Part shown: piece after piece, positions 1-8,347 of the stretch
Position numbering within the stretch: the first letter of the stretch is position 1
Layout of the letters: each line of letters starts with the position of its first letter
From: Flavobacterium flevense
Lineage (GTDB): Bacteria > Bacteroidota > Bacteroidia > Flavobacteriales > Flavobacteriaceae
Length of the DNA stretch: 64,000 nt
Assembly (NCBI RefSeq): GCF_900142775.1
Contig: NZ_FRCC01000012.1
Location: 1 to 64,000 of the forward strand
Reading direction: 5' to 3'
Program-made: the position numbers and the translations under genes
The notes under the pieces: generated by a model
The model's input: the letters and a program-made list of their open reading frames with translations, nothing else
What the model was told of the DNA's origin: nothing
The model's database searches: none

Positions 1-66
1 CAGAGTAGTTAAGCCCGCCTGCGCAGATGGTACTGCAGTTTTGTGGGAGAGTATGTCGTCGCCTTT
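1..66 (+). rRNA. rrf: 5S ribosomal RNA, 3' end (partial)
   Basis: The first bases match the 3' half of a bacterial 5S rRNA: AGTTAAGCCCGCCTGCGC, then GATGGTACTGC and GTGGGAGAGTATG. This is the conserved helix IV/V and 3' strand arrangement of 5S. The 5' half lies outside the window. A strong hairpin with a T tract follows within 10 nt, as expected at the end of an rRNA operon. The exact mature 3' end is uncertain by a few bases. Confidence 0.85.
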
Positions 67-158
67 CTTTATTGAGCCCCAACCTGAAAAGGTTGTGGCT
101 CTTTTTTTTATAGGTACGACGTGTTCGCCTAATGGCTCGGTTCGTCGCCTTTCTTTAT
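56..158 (+). repeat. 17-nt direct repeat of the 5S tail
   Basis: TCGTCGCCTTTCTTTAT occurs at 56-72, spanning the 5S 3' end, and again exactly at 142-158. Each copy is followed by its own hairpin plus T tract. The second copy has no 5S body in front of it and looks like a remnant of a duplication or recombination at the end of the rRNA operon. Confidence 0.7.
74..109 (+). terminator. Rho-independent terminator of the rRNA operon
   Basis: A 12-bp stem with one mismatch (74-85 with 90-101), loop GAAA, is followed by eight T residues. It sits just downstream of the 5S 3' end. Confidence 0.85.
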
Positions 159-160
159 GA

Positions 161-197
161 AAACCCTGTTTCTAACGAAACGGGATTTTTTGTTTTT
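161..197 (+). terminator. Second terminator after the 5S-tail duplicate
   Basis: CCC-(bulged T)-GTTTC at 164-172 pairs with GAAACGGG at 177-184 across a TAAC loop, followed by a T-rich run to 197. It overlaps the in-frame ATG at 157, which argues that this ATG is not the start of the next gene. Confidence 0.7.
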
Positions 198-228
198 ATA
201 CTATTTTTGTGAAAAATATTATCTTATC

Positions 229-1566
229 ATGGGAAAACAAAAACTAGTGGATATGACTCGTGGGCCTATTGTCCCGCAAATTATTCATTTTACATTACCC
301 TTGATTATTGGTAACTTTTTTGTACTGACTTATAATGCGGCCGATTCTGTTATTGTGGGACGTTTTATCGGAGCCGATGCTTTAGCCGCACTTGGTGCTG
401 CGAGTCCGGTGATGAATGTTTTACTTTTTTTGATTATCGGGATTTGTCTGGGAATGTCAGTGTTGATGGGACAGTATTTTGGTGAACAAAATTTTGATAA
501 ACTAAAGCGTGTCATTTCCACTTCTGTAATTTCCGGAGGTTTGTTTACTATAGTGCTAATAATTTTTGGTTTTTTCTTTTCCCGAACTATACTTTCATTT
601 TTAAATACGCCACTCGAAATTCTGGATGATGCCACTTCTTATCTTCAGATTATCTTTGCAGGTCTTGTTTTTACCTTTATCTACCATATTTATGCTTCTA
701 CTTTAAGAAGTATGGGAAATTCTAAAGCATCTCTTTATTTTTTAATTGCTTCTGCAATACTTAATATTATTTTGGATATTCTGTTTGTTGTGGTCTGGGA
801 AAAAGGTATTGACGGCGCAGCCTGGGCAACCGTAGTTGCCGAAGCTGTAGCGGCTTTGTTATGTATTTTATATGTTCGGTTTTATATTCCCGTTTTAAGA
901 TTTAGCAGTAAAGAGTTTGTATTTGACCGTAGTTTGTTCCGAATTATTTTTAGTTACAGCTCGGTTACAGCGATGCAGCAAATTACGTTGCATTTAGGTA
1001 AGTTTCTAATTCAGGGCGCTATCAATCCTTTGGGAGTGGTTGCTATAGCTGCTTTTAACGCTGTAAGCAGAATCGATGATTTTGTGATGATTGTTCAACA
1101 GAATATTGCTCATGGAACTACAGGCTTCATAGCTCAGAATAATGGAAAAGAAAATTTTAGTCGAATTCGAAAAGGATTTTTAACAGGATTAAAGATGGAA
1201 GTAATTTATACGGTACTGGTTTCTGTCATTGTGTTGTTCTTCTCGCGGGAGCTAATTTCCTTATTTATGGGCAAAGAAGAATTGAAAGTGATTGATGCCG
1301 GTGAACAGTATTTAAAAATAATGATTTTACTGTATCTGTTACCGGGAATTACGAATTTGATTCAGGGTTATTTTAGAGGCTTAGGGAAGATGAAAGTCAC
1401 TTTGAATGCTACTTTTACACAAATGTTGGGTAGAGTCGTGTCAGCTTATTTTTTAGCTCCGCACTTTGGGATTGAAGGGATTGCTCTGGCTTGTTTAGTG
1501 GGATGGATTTGTATGTTGTCTTATGAAACTCCATTGTTTTTCAAGTCGTGGACACAAAATAAATAG
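229..1566 (+). CDS. MATE family efflux transporter
   Basis: An inner-membrane multidrug/toxin extrusion antiporter, expected to use a Na+ or H+ gradient; the substrate is unknown. The protein has about 12 hydrophobic segments in two related halves and begins GKQKLVDMTRGPIVPQII, the usual MATE N-terminus before TM1. Family features such as SVIVGRFIGADALAALGAASP in TM2 are present. I start it at the ATG at 229 (about 445 aa, normal for the family). The upstream in-frame ATG at 157 lies inside a terminator hairpin and would add 24 residues foreign to the family. It is a single gene; a 15-bp hairpin without a T tract follows at 1678-1730. Confidence 0.9.
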   Translation: MGKQKLVDMTRGPIVPQIIHFTLPLIIGNFFVLTYNAADSVIVGRFIGADALAALGAASPVMNVLLFLIIGICLGMSVLMGQYFGEQNFDKLKRVISTSVISGGLFTIVLIIFGFFFSRTILSFLNTPLEILDDATSYLQIIFAGLVFTFIYHIYASTLRSMGNSKASLYFLIASAILNIILDILFVVVWEKGIDGAAWATVVAEAVAALLCILYVRFYIPVLRFSSKEFVFDRSLFRIIFSYSSVTAMQQITLHLGKFLIQGAINPLGVVAIAAFNAVSRIDDFVMIVQQNIAHGTTGFIAQNNGKENFSRIRKGFLTGLKMEVIYTVLVSVIVLFFSRELISLFMGKEELKVIDAGEQYLKIMILLYLLPGITNLIQGYFRGLGKMKVTLNATFTQMLGRVVSAYFLAPHFGIEGIALACLVGWICMLSYETPLFFKSWTQNK

Positions 1567-1677
1567 TTGTGTTTATCACGGTTTGCGTTAGGGATGGAAG
1601 CGGCATCCTTTTGTGAGAGCAGTAATTTTCAGGTTTAAACTACTATTACCCGAACAAAAGATACAGCGTACAGCCCG

Positions 1678-1730
1678 ACCTTGTTGCTGAACAAAATTTT
1701 ATAGTTTACAAAAAAGTTCCGCAACAAGGT
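1678..1730. repeat. 15-bp inverted repeat downstream of the MATE gene
   Basis: ACCTTGTTGCTGAAC (1678-1692) pairs with GTTCCGCAACAAGGT (1716-1730) with one mismatch around a 23-nt A/T-rich loop. No T tract follows on either strand, so it may be an RNA-stabilising stem or a repeat remnant. The rest of 1567-1796 holds only the yebC terminator. Confidence 0.5.
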
Positions 1731-1738
1731 AACGCCAT

Positions 1739-1769
1739 AAAAAAAGAGCTTAACAGCATGCTAAACTCT
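1739..1769 (-). terminator. Terminator of yebC
   Basis: On the minus strand an imperfect stem (1769-1745, around a GCATGC core) is followed by a T run (1744-1739), 28 nt past the yebC stop. Confidence 0.75.
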
Positions 1770-1796
1770 TTGATTATTTGGATATTTTGATGAAGA

Positions 1797-2519
1797 TTAT
1801 GCCTCTTCTTGTTCTTCCATAGTGTGATAAACGTTCATCACGTCATCATCTTCTTCGATTTTTTCGATCAGTTTTTCAACATCAGCTGCCTGAACAGGAG
1901 TCAGCTGTTTTGTGATTTGCGGAATTCTTTCAAATCCGGAAGATAAAATTTCGATATTTCTATTCTCCAATTCTTTCTGAATGGTACCAAAACTGTTGAA
2001 AGGTGCATAGATTAGAATTCCATCTTCGTCTTCAAAAACTTCTTCTGCACCAAAATCAATCAATTCTAATTCTAATTCTTCAGGATCCAAACCATCTTTT
2101 GGGATTCGGAAATTACAAGTGTGGTCGAACATGAATTCTACCGAACCTTGTGTTCCCATAGTTCCGTTGCATTTGTTGAAATAACTACGGATATTTGCTA
2201 CGGTTCTGTTGTTGTTGTCAGAAGCAGTTTCGATCAAAACAGCAATTCCGTGAGGTGCATATCCTTCGAATAAAATCTCTTTATAGTTGGCAGTGTCTTT
2301 GTTTGTTGCATTTTTGATAGCGCGTTCCACGTTATCTTTAGGCATATTTGCTGCTTTAGCATTTTGAATAACAGCTCTCAATCTGGAGTTGGCTTCAGGG
2401 TTTGGTCCGCCTTCTTTTACGGCCATTACAATATCCTTACCTATTCTTGTAAACGTTTTTGCCATTGCAGCCCAACGTTTCATTTTTCTTCCTTTTCTAA
2501 ATTCGAATGCTCTTCCCAT
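1797..2519 (-). CDS. yebC: YebC/PmpR family protein
   Basis: YebC/PmpR/TACO1 family protein, cytoplasmic. Members are described as DNA-binding regulators and, more recently, as ribosome-associated factors helping translation of proline-rich stretches. The 240-residue length is normal. Family signatures are visible: GRAFEFRKGRKMKRWAAMAK at the N-terminus, KEGGPNPEANSRLRAVI, KAANMPKDNVERAIKNA, and the EGYAPHGIAVLIE strand starting the second domain. The acidic C-terminus ending MEEQEEA is common in the family. It is monocistronic, between its terminator and gcvT 55 nt upstream on the same strand. A TAATTTTG box at 2542-2549 is a likely -7 element. Confidence 0.95.
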   Translation of the reverse strand: MGRAFEFRKGRKMKRWAAMAKTFTRIGKDIVMAVKEGGPNPEANSRLRAVIQNAKAANMPKDNVERAIKNATNKDTANYKEILFEGYAPHGIAVLIETASDNNNRTVANIRSYFNKCNGTMGTQGSVEFMFDHTCNFRIPKDGLDPEELELELIDFGAEEVFEDEDGILIYAPFNSFGTIQKELENRNIEILSSGFERIPQITKQLTPVQAADVEKLIEKIEEDDDVMNVYHTMEEQEEA

Positions 2520-2541
2520 TTCTGATTATTTTTTGACGATG

Positions 2542-2549
2542 CAAAATTA
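2542..2549 (-). promoter_or_regulatory. -7 box of the yebC promoter
   Basis: On the minus strand TAATTTTG matches the Bacteroidota consensus TAnnTTTG, 23 nt before the yebC ATG. No clear TTG at -33 is visible. Confidence 0.45.
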
Positions 2550-2574
2550 CAATTATTTTGTTTTTTTTAAAGTT

Positions 2575-3657
2575 TTAGTTTTTATAAAATGGCATTTTTA
2601 CCACTTTGGCAGGGACATCTTTTTTTCTGATTCGAATAAAAATCTCGCTGTCAACAGCACTATTTTCGATGGTTACATAACCCATTCCGATTCCTTTGTT
2701 CAAAGAAGGAGCCATAGTTCCGGAAGTTACAATTCCGATGTTATTTCCGTTAGCATCAACAATTTCGTAATCATGTCTTGGGATGGCGCGTTCCTGCATT
2801 TCAAAACCAATTAGTTTTTTAGTTACTCCGGCTTCTTTTTGTTTTTTCAAATGATCTGAATTGGTAAACTCTTTGTTGAATTTAGTAATCCAGCCTAATC
2901 CGGCTTCTATTGGCGAAGTGGTATCGTTGATGTCGTTTCCATAAAGGCAAAATCCCATTTCAAGGCGCAAAGTATCACGGGCGGCTAAGCCAATGGGTTT
3001 AATTCCAAAAGCGGCTCCAACTTCAAAAACTTTATTCCAAATTTGTTCTGCCTGATCATTTTTACAATAAATTTCGAAACCTCCGGCACCCGTATATCCC
3101 GTAGCCGAAATGATTACATGTTCGATTCCGGCAAAATCACCTACTTCAAAATGATAGTATTTTATGGCTGATAAATCTACTGATGTCAGTGATTGTAAAG
3201 CTTCAACTGCTTTTGGACCCTGAATAGCCAACAAAGAATAGTCATCAGAAAGGTTTTTCATTTCTACTCCCAAATCATTTTGAGCCGAAATCCACTCCCA
3301 GTCTTTATCAATATTTGATGCATTAACGACTAACAAATACTGCTCGTCTTTGATTTTGTAAACCAATAAATCATCTACGATTCCGCCATCATTGTTTGGT
3401 AAACAGGAATATTGCACTCTTCCGTCGGTCAATGTAGCAGCATCATTTGAAGTAACTTTTTGAATCAACGCTAAAGCATTTGGTCCCGAAAGTAAAAATT
3501 CCCCCATGTGAGAAACATCAAAAACACCTACAGCAGTACGAACAGTTTCGTGTTCAGCGTTTATTCCTTCATAAGTTATAGGCATATTGTATCCTGCAAA
3601 CGGTAGCATTTTTGCTCCCAAAGCTTCGTGTATGTGCGTTAGCGCAGTATTTTTCAT
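2575..3657 (-). CDS. gcvT: Aminomethyltransferase (glycine cleavage T protein)
   Basis: T protein of the glycine cleavage system. It transfers the aminomethyl carbon from the lipoylated H protein to tetrahydrofolate, releasing ammonia. At 360 residues it has the normal length. Motifs include GVFDVSHMGEF near residue 50, SLLAIQGPKA, ATGYTGAGGFEIYC and the RDTLRLEMGFCLYGNDI segment of the folate-binding core; the C-terminal beta-barrel ends near the stop. The other gcv genes are not in the window, which is usual for Bacteroidota. Confidence 0.95.
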   Translation of the reverse strand: MKNTALTHIHEALGAKMLPFAGYNMPITYEGINAEHETVRTAVGVFDVSHMGEFLLSGPNALALIQKVTSNDAATLTDGRVQYSCLPNNDGGIVDDLLVYKIKDEQYLLVVNASNIDKDWEWISAQNDLGVEMKNLSDDYSLLAIQGPKAVEALQSLTSVDLSAIKYYHFEVGDFAGIEHVIISATGYTGAGGFEIYCKNDQAEQIWNKVFEVGAAFGIKPIGLAARDTLRLEMGFCLYGNDINDTTSPIEAGLGWITKFNKEFTNSDHLKKQKEAGVTKKLIGFEMQERAIPRHDYEIVDANGNNIGIVTSGTMAPSLNKGIGMGYVTIENSAVDSEIFIRIRKKDVPAKVVKMPFYKN

Positions 3658-3684
3658 TATGATTTTGTGTAAATTTTGATGGCG

Positions 3685-3715
3685 CTAATTTATTGCTTTT
3701 ATTTTGAGTAGCAAA
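3685..3715 (-). promoter_or_regulatory. Probable gcvT promoter
   Basis: On the minus strand TTTG (3715-3712), a 19-nt spacer and TAAATTAG (3692-3685) match the Bacteroidota TTTG-N19-TAnnTTTG pattern with one deviation in the -7 box. It lies 27 nt from the gcvT ATG. Confidence 0.5.
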
Positions 3716-3781
3716 GGCGTGAGAGTCAAAGTTTACTGCGAATAAAAGCAGCTGTTTTTAATAAAAAAATAATAAAACTCA

Positions 3782-3812
3782 TTTTCTATTCGCTTAAATA
3801 GCATTAAATTAG
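3782..3812 (+). promoter_or_regulatory. Possible promoter of the NAD(P)HX dehydratase gene
   Basis: TTTT (3782-3785), a 19-nt spacer and TAAATTAG (3805-3812). The -7 box is identical to the one proposed for the divergent gcvT gene. It lies 25 nt before the ATG at 3838. Confidence 0.4.
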
Positions 3813-3837
3813 AGGAAACTATTCAAAAGCAGAATTT

Positions 3838-4683
3838 ATGATGACTCCTGTTTCTATCGATAAGAATGAAATTCTAAAGTATTATAAGCCAATAGCTGTG
3901 GATACTCATAAAGGTATTCAGGGACATGCTTTGATTATTGGAGGCAGTTATGGGAAAATTGGTGCTGTTTGCCTGTCTTCGAAAGCGGCATTGAAAGCGG
4001 GCTGCGGATTAGTAACTGCTTATATCCCCAAATGTGGTTACCAAATTGTGCAGATTGCCATTCCCGAAGTGATGGTTTTGACTGATAGGAATAAAAAATG
4101 TATTTCGAATATTAGTTTTGATCTTCAGCCTGATGCTATTGGGATTGGTCCCGGAATAGGCCAGGACGAAGTGACCCGGAAAGCTTTTTTGAAATTTCTA
4201 AAAACAAACGAAATTCCTCTCGTTATTGATGCCGATGGATTGAATATTTTATCTCAAAACAAAGCCTGGTTTTTACTTTTACAACCCGGAACTATTCTGA
4301 CGCCTCATCCTAAAGAATTAGAACGCCTGATAGGAAAATGGATATCTGAAGAAGAAAAATTTGAGAAAACGATTTCTTTTTCACTGCAATACAATGTGAT
4401 TGTAGTAATGAAAGGTGCTCCAACTTATATTATTGACGGAGAAACCCTTTATAAAAATACAACAGGTAATCAGGCTTTAGCCACTGCCGGAAGTGGCGAT
4501 GTTCTGACCGGAATCATCAGCAGTTTTCTGGCACAGGGCTATGAATCAGTTCAGGCTGCGATTTTAGGTGTTTATTTGCATGGATTAACAGCTGATTTGG
4601 CTGCACCTAAAACTGGTTTTCAATCCTTTATTGCTTCGGATAGTATTAGTAATTTGGGAGCAGCTTTTTTGAGTTTGGAATGA
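3838..4683 (+). CDS. nnrD: ADP-dependent NAD(P)H-hydrate dehydratase
   Basis: Repairs damaged hydrated NAD(P)H (NADHX/NADPHX) at the expense of ADP, in the cytoplasm. The 281-residue protein is only the carbohydrate-kinase-like (YjeF C-terminal) domain. It shows GHALIIGGSYGKIGAVCL near the N-terminus, PDAIGIGPGIG, DADGLNIL, LTPHPKELERL and the catalytic NQALATAGSGDVLTGII block. The epimerase (YjeF N) domain often fused to it is absent and not seen elsewhere here. Two ATGs in tandem (3838, 3841) make the exact start uncertain by one codon. Confidence 0.9.
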   Translation: MMTPVSIDKNEILKYYKPIAVDTHKGIQGHALIIGGSYGKIGAVCLSSKAALKAGCGLVTAYIPKCGYQIVQIAIPEVMVLTDRNKKCISNISFDLQPDAIGIGPGIGQDEVTRKAFLKFLKTNEIPLVIDADGLNILSQNKAWFLLLQPGTILTPHPKELERLIGKWISEEEKFEKTISFSLQYNVIVVMKGAPTYIIDGETLYKNTTGNQALATAGSGDVLTGIISSFLAQGYESVQAAILGVYLHGLTADLAAPKTGFQSFIASDSISNLGAAFLSLE

Positions 4684-5033
4684 AAAATTGGCACACAGAT
4701 TAAACGGATTTTGACTGATTAATGCTTTTACAAAAGAATAACCGAATTAAGCTTATTTATATAGTTCTTAGGTTGCTTAATGAGCCGCGTTAAAAACGCT
4801 TTGTTTTGTTGTACAAAGAAAGTAGATACTCGTTGCAACCGAGCACCAGATTGAGGACTTAGTTCTCGGGGAGCTTTACCGCAAACTTGTCATGCTGACG
4901 AAGGAAGGATCTTAGCAAGAAACTCTACAAAGCATGTATTATTTTGTAGAGTGTTTTATTGATTATTTCCTCACTGTTATGGGCACAGAATACAATTCTG
5001 CGCTAGCGTTGCGTATATCCGAGCAATCTGGGG
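4684..5033. other. Repeat-rich intergenic region
   Basis: No gene is seen. At 4690-4723 there is a CACAGAT..ACGGAT..ACTGATT type repeat, related to segments at 5728-5768 and 19897-20008. From 4889 a TGTCATGCTGACGAAGGAAG element of dispersed-repeat type leads into a perfect 10-bp hairpin, ACTCTACAAA (4922-4931) with TTTGTAGAGT (4943-4952). The remainder shows nothing recognisable. Confidence 0.6.
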
Positions 5034-5471
5034 CTAATATTCATTCGGGTTCAGAATAATGTCAGTCACTAAATTCTTGTCTTTATCGTAAAATCTATAA
5101 ACTAATTTTGCATTGTTTTTTTTAAAATATTCAGCTTGGTTTTGACTATTTAAATTTTTCTTGAGTTCAGGTTTAAATATATTTTGAAAAGCTTCAGTGT
5201 CGATATCTGATTTACTATCATTCAATAAAGTATAATTTTGTCTCAAAATATTCTTTTCAGGTGAACTAACACTATCCAGTCTTGTATTCGAATCAATAGT
5301 AAATGGACAATCTTTATTCATGATTTTTGCTCTTTCTGCGATAGTATTTTCATTACTCAAAGTCAGTTCCTTTTTTGAGTTAAATAGCTTCGAACCAAAA
5401 TTAGTGGCAATTACAACTATTGTGACAGTAATAGCTGTTCCAATCAAGCTTTTTTTCTTTTTTTCTTCCAT
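5034..5471 (-). CDS. Hypothetical membrane-anchored protein
   Basis: I do not recognise this 145-residue protein. It has a lysine-rich N-terminus (MEEKKKKS) and one transmembrane segment at about residues 9-26 (IGTAITVTIVVIATNFGSKL). A hydrophilic domain follows, predicted to face the periplasm. The C-terminal stretch AKLVYRFYDKDKNLVTDIIL looks like a beta-hairpin. It is isolated between two repeat-rich spacers, suggesting an accessory gene. Its reality rests on the sensible membrane topology and normal composition. Confidence 0.6.
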   Translation of the reverse strand: MEEKKKKSLIGTAITVTIVVIATNFGSKLFNSKKELTLSNENTIAERAKIMNKDCPFTIDSNTRLDSVSSPEKNILRQNYTLLNDSKSDIDTEAFQNIFKPELKKNLNSQNQAEYFKKNNAKLVYRFYDKDKNLVTDIILNPNEY

Positions 5472-5771
5472 TTGTTTTTCTTTGTTGTTAAGTTTGCTTA
5501 GACAGCGTTCTGGTACTGCAAGCAGTTTGGGTAAATAAAGCGTCCGAAGCTAAAAGAATGCCCTGTTATATGCTTTCTGTAGGTTGAGTTTTCGATACAT
5601 TTTATTAAAAAAGCTTTAGCCTAACCTTGATTTAGATTTTGGCTAAAGCCTTTTGAAAACTTTAACTTGTAATCGGGCTAAAGCCCGACCCAATTCATCC
5701 TTTAAAATTGTTATTAATAAAAAAATCTGTCAGTATCCGTTTAATCAGTAAAAATCCGTGGTCTATAACTT
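5472..5771. other. Repeat-rich intergenic region
   Basis: No gene is seen. It holds GCTTTAGCC (5613-5621) paired with GGCTAAAGC (5641-5649), and a GC-rich palindrome TCGGGC-TAAA-GCCCGA at 5673-5688. Both have the look of Flavobacterium dispersed palindromes built on GGCTTTAGCC. At 5728-5768, on the opposite strand, is a second copy of the CACGGAT..ACTGATT..ACGGAT repeat also found at 4690. Confidence 0.55.
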
Positions 5772-7856
5772 TTACTGTTTCCACACCAACACATCAGCTG
5801 TTTTCATGGCTTTTGTTCCAATGATAATCTCAGCATTGGCTGGCAATTTCATTTCGTATATTTTATCTGAATAGTTTACTGCAATCCCAAAACCATCACG
5901 GTATTCAACCATAATTCCTGCCGGATAATTTTCAATCGGGATATTTTGCTGTTGGTATAATTTGGTTAAAACCTGTTTTTCCAAATCTCCTTTTTTCGAG
6001 TCAACACCAATATACGTTACCGTTCCTTTGCCTAATTTACGGGAAGTTACCGCAGCAGTTCCGGCATAGAAATCGCCCTGATATGTTCCCCAGGTTTCAG
6101 TTCCTTTGTTTGGTTTTATTAAATCACCCCAGGAAACCCATTCAAAATCCTGATTATTGAATTTAATTTTGTCCGGTGATTGTGGCATCAATAAATCATA
6201 GGATTCAATTTCGGAACCAATTAATTGCCACATGGGTTCGTAGAATTTAGCTTCCCAAAGATGTCCTTTTCTATTTTGAATTCCGGAACGACAGCTCAAT
6301 ACTAGGTTTCCTCCTTTTTGGGCGTAGGCAGTCAGTTTATCAATCATTAGTTGATCAATCATTTGGTAAGCAGGGACAATCAGCACCGGATATTTAGAAA
6401 AATCAGTCGTATCACGAACAAAATCTACAGGAGCTCCAAAGGATTTTGTCGCTTTGTAATACTTCAAGAAATGATTTTCCGTGTTCCATTGATTGGTTTG
6501 TTTATTCAAGTCAATTCCCATTACGTTATCGGCATTGAACAAAATTCCTGTTTTGCGTTGCAAATATTCCTTCGGCAATTCGGCTTTAGGATTCTGCTTT
6601 TTTCGCAACGTATTAATGTCTTTGATAAATTGAGCAAATTCTTGTCCGCCAGTTGTAGGAGTCACTCCATCGGTACCTACAATTCCGTAATGAAATTGTT
6701 CGTAACCGTACAATGGCGCACGGTAGCGATAGGTACAGGTAAATTTACTTCCACCGGCAAAAACATGCCACAACCAAAGGCGCATGGCTCCCGGTAAAGG
6801 TTGCGGATTAATGCTTCCCCAGTTTACCTGTCCGGGCTGTAATTCCATCACACCATAAGCACCTTTTAAAGGACGGAAAAAGTCATTAGACATTGCAATT
6901 CTCGAATATTCTCCTACTCGGTATCCCTTTGGACCTATACCTAAATCACTTCCATAAACCATGTAGCGGGTATAAGAAACAAAGTCAAGTTCTTTGCTGG
7001 CGCCTACATAACCCACATCATACATCGGAATATAATTAGAAGTAATCCATTGCTTGGGAGTTGCATATTGGCGAATGACTTTAGCCTGTTCGTCTAAAAA
7101 TGATGCTGTTTCATGATCTCCAAAACGGTAATGATCCAGTTGGGCATGCAAATTCATCCCCCATAACGAATGCAACGGAAGATTAATTTCGTCAAAAGTA
7201 CTGTAAGTTCCGCTCCAGAAACTATTCCCCCAGGCTTCATTAAGCGTTTCGATAGTCTTGTATTTATTTTTCAACCAGTCGCGAAAACGTTGTGGCGCAT
7301 CTTTTCCATAATCCAGAGCACGACGCGGTTCATTATCCAATTGCCAGCCAATTATGTTAGGATCATTTCCATATCTTTTAGCTAATTCAGCAATCATTTT
7401 CATAGAATAGGAACGGTAATAATTGCTTGAAAATGTTGCATGCTGGCGTGTTCCGTGATCCATTTTAGAACCGTCTTCTATAGTGGCTAAAACATCAGGA
7501 TGCTTGCGAACTAACCAAACCGGAGGCGTAGCGGTAGAAGTACACATAATCACTTTAAGATGGTATTTTTTAGCCAGTTCTAAGGATTTATCCAGCCATT
7601 TAAAATCATATTTTCCTTCTTCGGGTTCGAGTTGAGCCCAGGCAAATTCACCAAAATGGGTGAATTCAAATCCCATTTTTTCCATATTCTGAAAATCACG
7701 TTCCCATTGTGCAGGATCCCAATGTTCAGGATAATAATAGACTCCCACGGTGGTTAAATCTTTTTTTGGAAAAAATTGCTCTATTGTTTGAGCAAAAGTA
7801 GCTGTGCTAATCAATAGTAGGAATGCCAGGAAGTATTGGGTGATTTTTTGATTCAT
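5772..7856 (-). CDS. Secreted GH42 beta-galactosidase
   Basis: Retaining beta-galactosidase of family GH42. A signal peptide (about residues 1-22, ending TATFAQ) sends it out of the cytoplasm, while many GH42 enzymes are cytoplasmic. The TIM barrel begins VGVYYYPEHWDPAQWERD. The acid/base Glu is E176 in GWQLDNEP and the nucleophile is E338 in GVMELQPGQVNWG, both conserved family motifs. The middle trimerisation domain and a small C-terminal domain follow, 694 residues in total. It stands alone, 22 kb from the glycan locus and without that locus's promoter motif, so pectic galactan or plant arabinogalactan are possible targets. Confidence 0.9.
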   Translation of the reverse strand: MNQKITQYFLAFLLLISTATFAQTIEQFFPKKDLTTVGVYYYPEHWDPAQWERDFQNMEKMGFEFTHFGEFAWAQLEPEEGKYDFKWLDKSLELAKKYHLKVIMCTSTATPPVWLVRKHPDVLATIEDGSKMDHGTRQHATFSSNYYRSYSMKMIAELAKRYGNDPNIIGWQLDNEPRRALDYGKDAPQRFRDWLKNKYKTIETLNEAWGNSFWSGTYSTFDEINLPLHSLWGMNLHAQLDHYRFGDHETASFLDEQAKVIRQYATPKQWITSNYIPMYDVGYVGASKELDFVSYTRYMVYGSDLGIGPKGYRVGEYSRIAMSNDFFRPLKGAYGVMELQPGQVNWGSINPQPLPGAMRLWLWHVFAGGSKFTCTYRYRAPLYGYEQFHYGIVGTDGVTPTTGGQEFAQFIKDINTLRKKQNPKAELPKEYLQRKTGILFNADNVMGIDLNKQTNQWNTENHFLKYYKATKSFGAPVDFVRDTTDFSKYPVLIVPAYQMIDQLMIDKLTAYAQKGGNLVLSCRSGIQNRKGHLWEAKFYEPMWQLIGSEIESYDLLMPQSPDKIKFNNQDFEWVSWGDLIKPNKGTETWGTYQGDFYAGTAAVTSRKLGKGTVTYIGVDSKKGDLEKQVLTKLYQQQNIPIENYPAGIMVEYRDGFGIAVNYSDKIYEMKLPANAEIIIGTKAMKTADVLVWKQ

Positions 7857-7883
7857 AATGAAATGGTTAGGAAATAGTAATTA

Positions 7884-7891
7884 CAAATCTA
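7884..7891 (-). promoter_or_regulatory. -7 box upstream of the GH42 gene
   Basis: On the minus strand TAGATTTG matches TAnnTTTG, 28 nt before the ATG. No TTG at the expected -33 distance was found. Confidence 0.45.
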
Positions 7892-7958
7892 AGTTTTTTT
7901 AGTTATAAAGTGTAATTTTCTCACTTAATTGTCAGGGTACTCACATTTAAAATTTTTT

Positions 7959-8338
7959 AGCCACGACCCGAGCGATAGCGAATAGGCGAAGCAATTGCAC
8001 AAAAAACACAAATTATTACTTGTTTTTTATTGGTCTCAAAAATAGTTAAAACTATGTACTTAGTGTATTTTCCTTTTAGATTCTAAAAATATTCACCGCA
8101 AATTCGCAAATTATTTTTTTTCTTTTCAAGTCTTTCAAATTTGCGAATTTGCGGTAAACTTTGTTTTCAACTTCGCAGACTTTCAGTCTTTCAAACCAAT
8201 CTATAGACTTTAGTTCTTAGTGGTTTAATTACATGAATCATTAAAATTGATAGAATTAGTGAAATTCGATTTTTTTATAAAAATTAGTGATAATGGGTGT
8301 AATTGCTTCGCCTATTCGCTATCGCTCGGGTCGTGGCT
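7959..8338. repeat. Long terminal inverted repeats bounding an intergenic element
   Basis: The 42-nt segment 7959-8000 (AGCCACGACCCGAGCG...) reappears in inverted orientation at 8297-8338 with one mismatch. The 296-nt interior has no ORF but contains a second, nested inverted repeat (8095-8155). The arrangement resembles a non-autonomous mobile element or a folded dispersed repeat. No target-site duplication is obvious. Confidence 0.7.
8095..8155. repeat. Hairpin repeat ACCGCAAATTCGCAAATT, copy 1
   Basis: ACCGCAAATTCGCAAATT (8095-8112) is perfectly complementary to 8138-8155, with a 25-nt loop. The same stem occurs at 17067-17130, so it is a dispersed palindromic repeat. Confidence 0.75.
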
Positions 8339-8347
8339 ATAACTTTT

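Noticed and set aside
2389..2814. 141-codon open frame on the plus strand
   Set aside because: It lies antisense across yebC and gcvT, both clear genes, and its translation has no domain features.
5673..5688. GC-rich palindrome as terminator of the GH42 gene
   Set aside because: No T tract on the minus strand after it; it looks like a dispersed palindrome.
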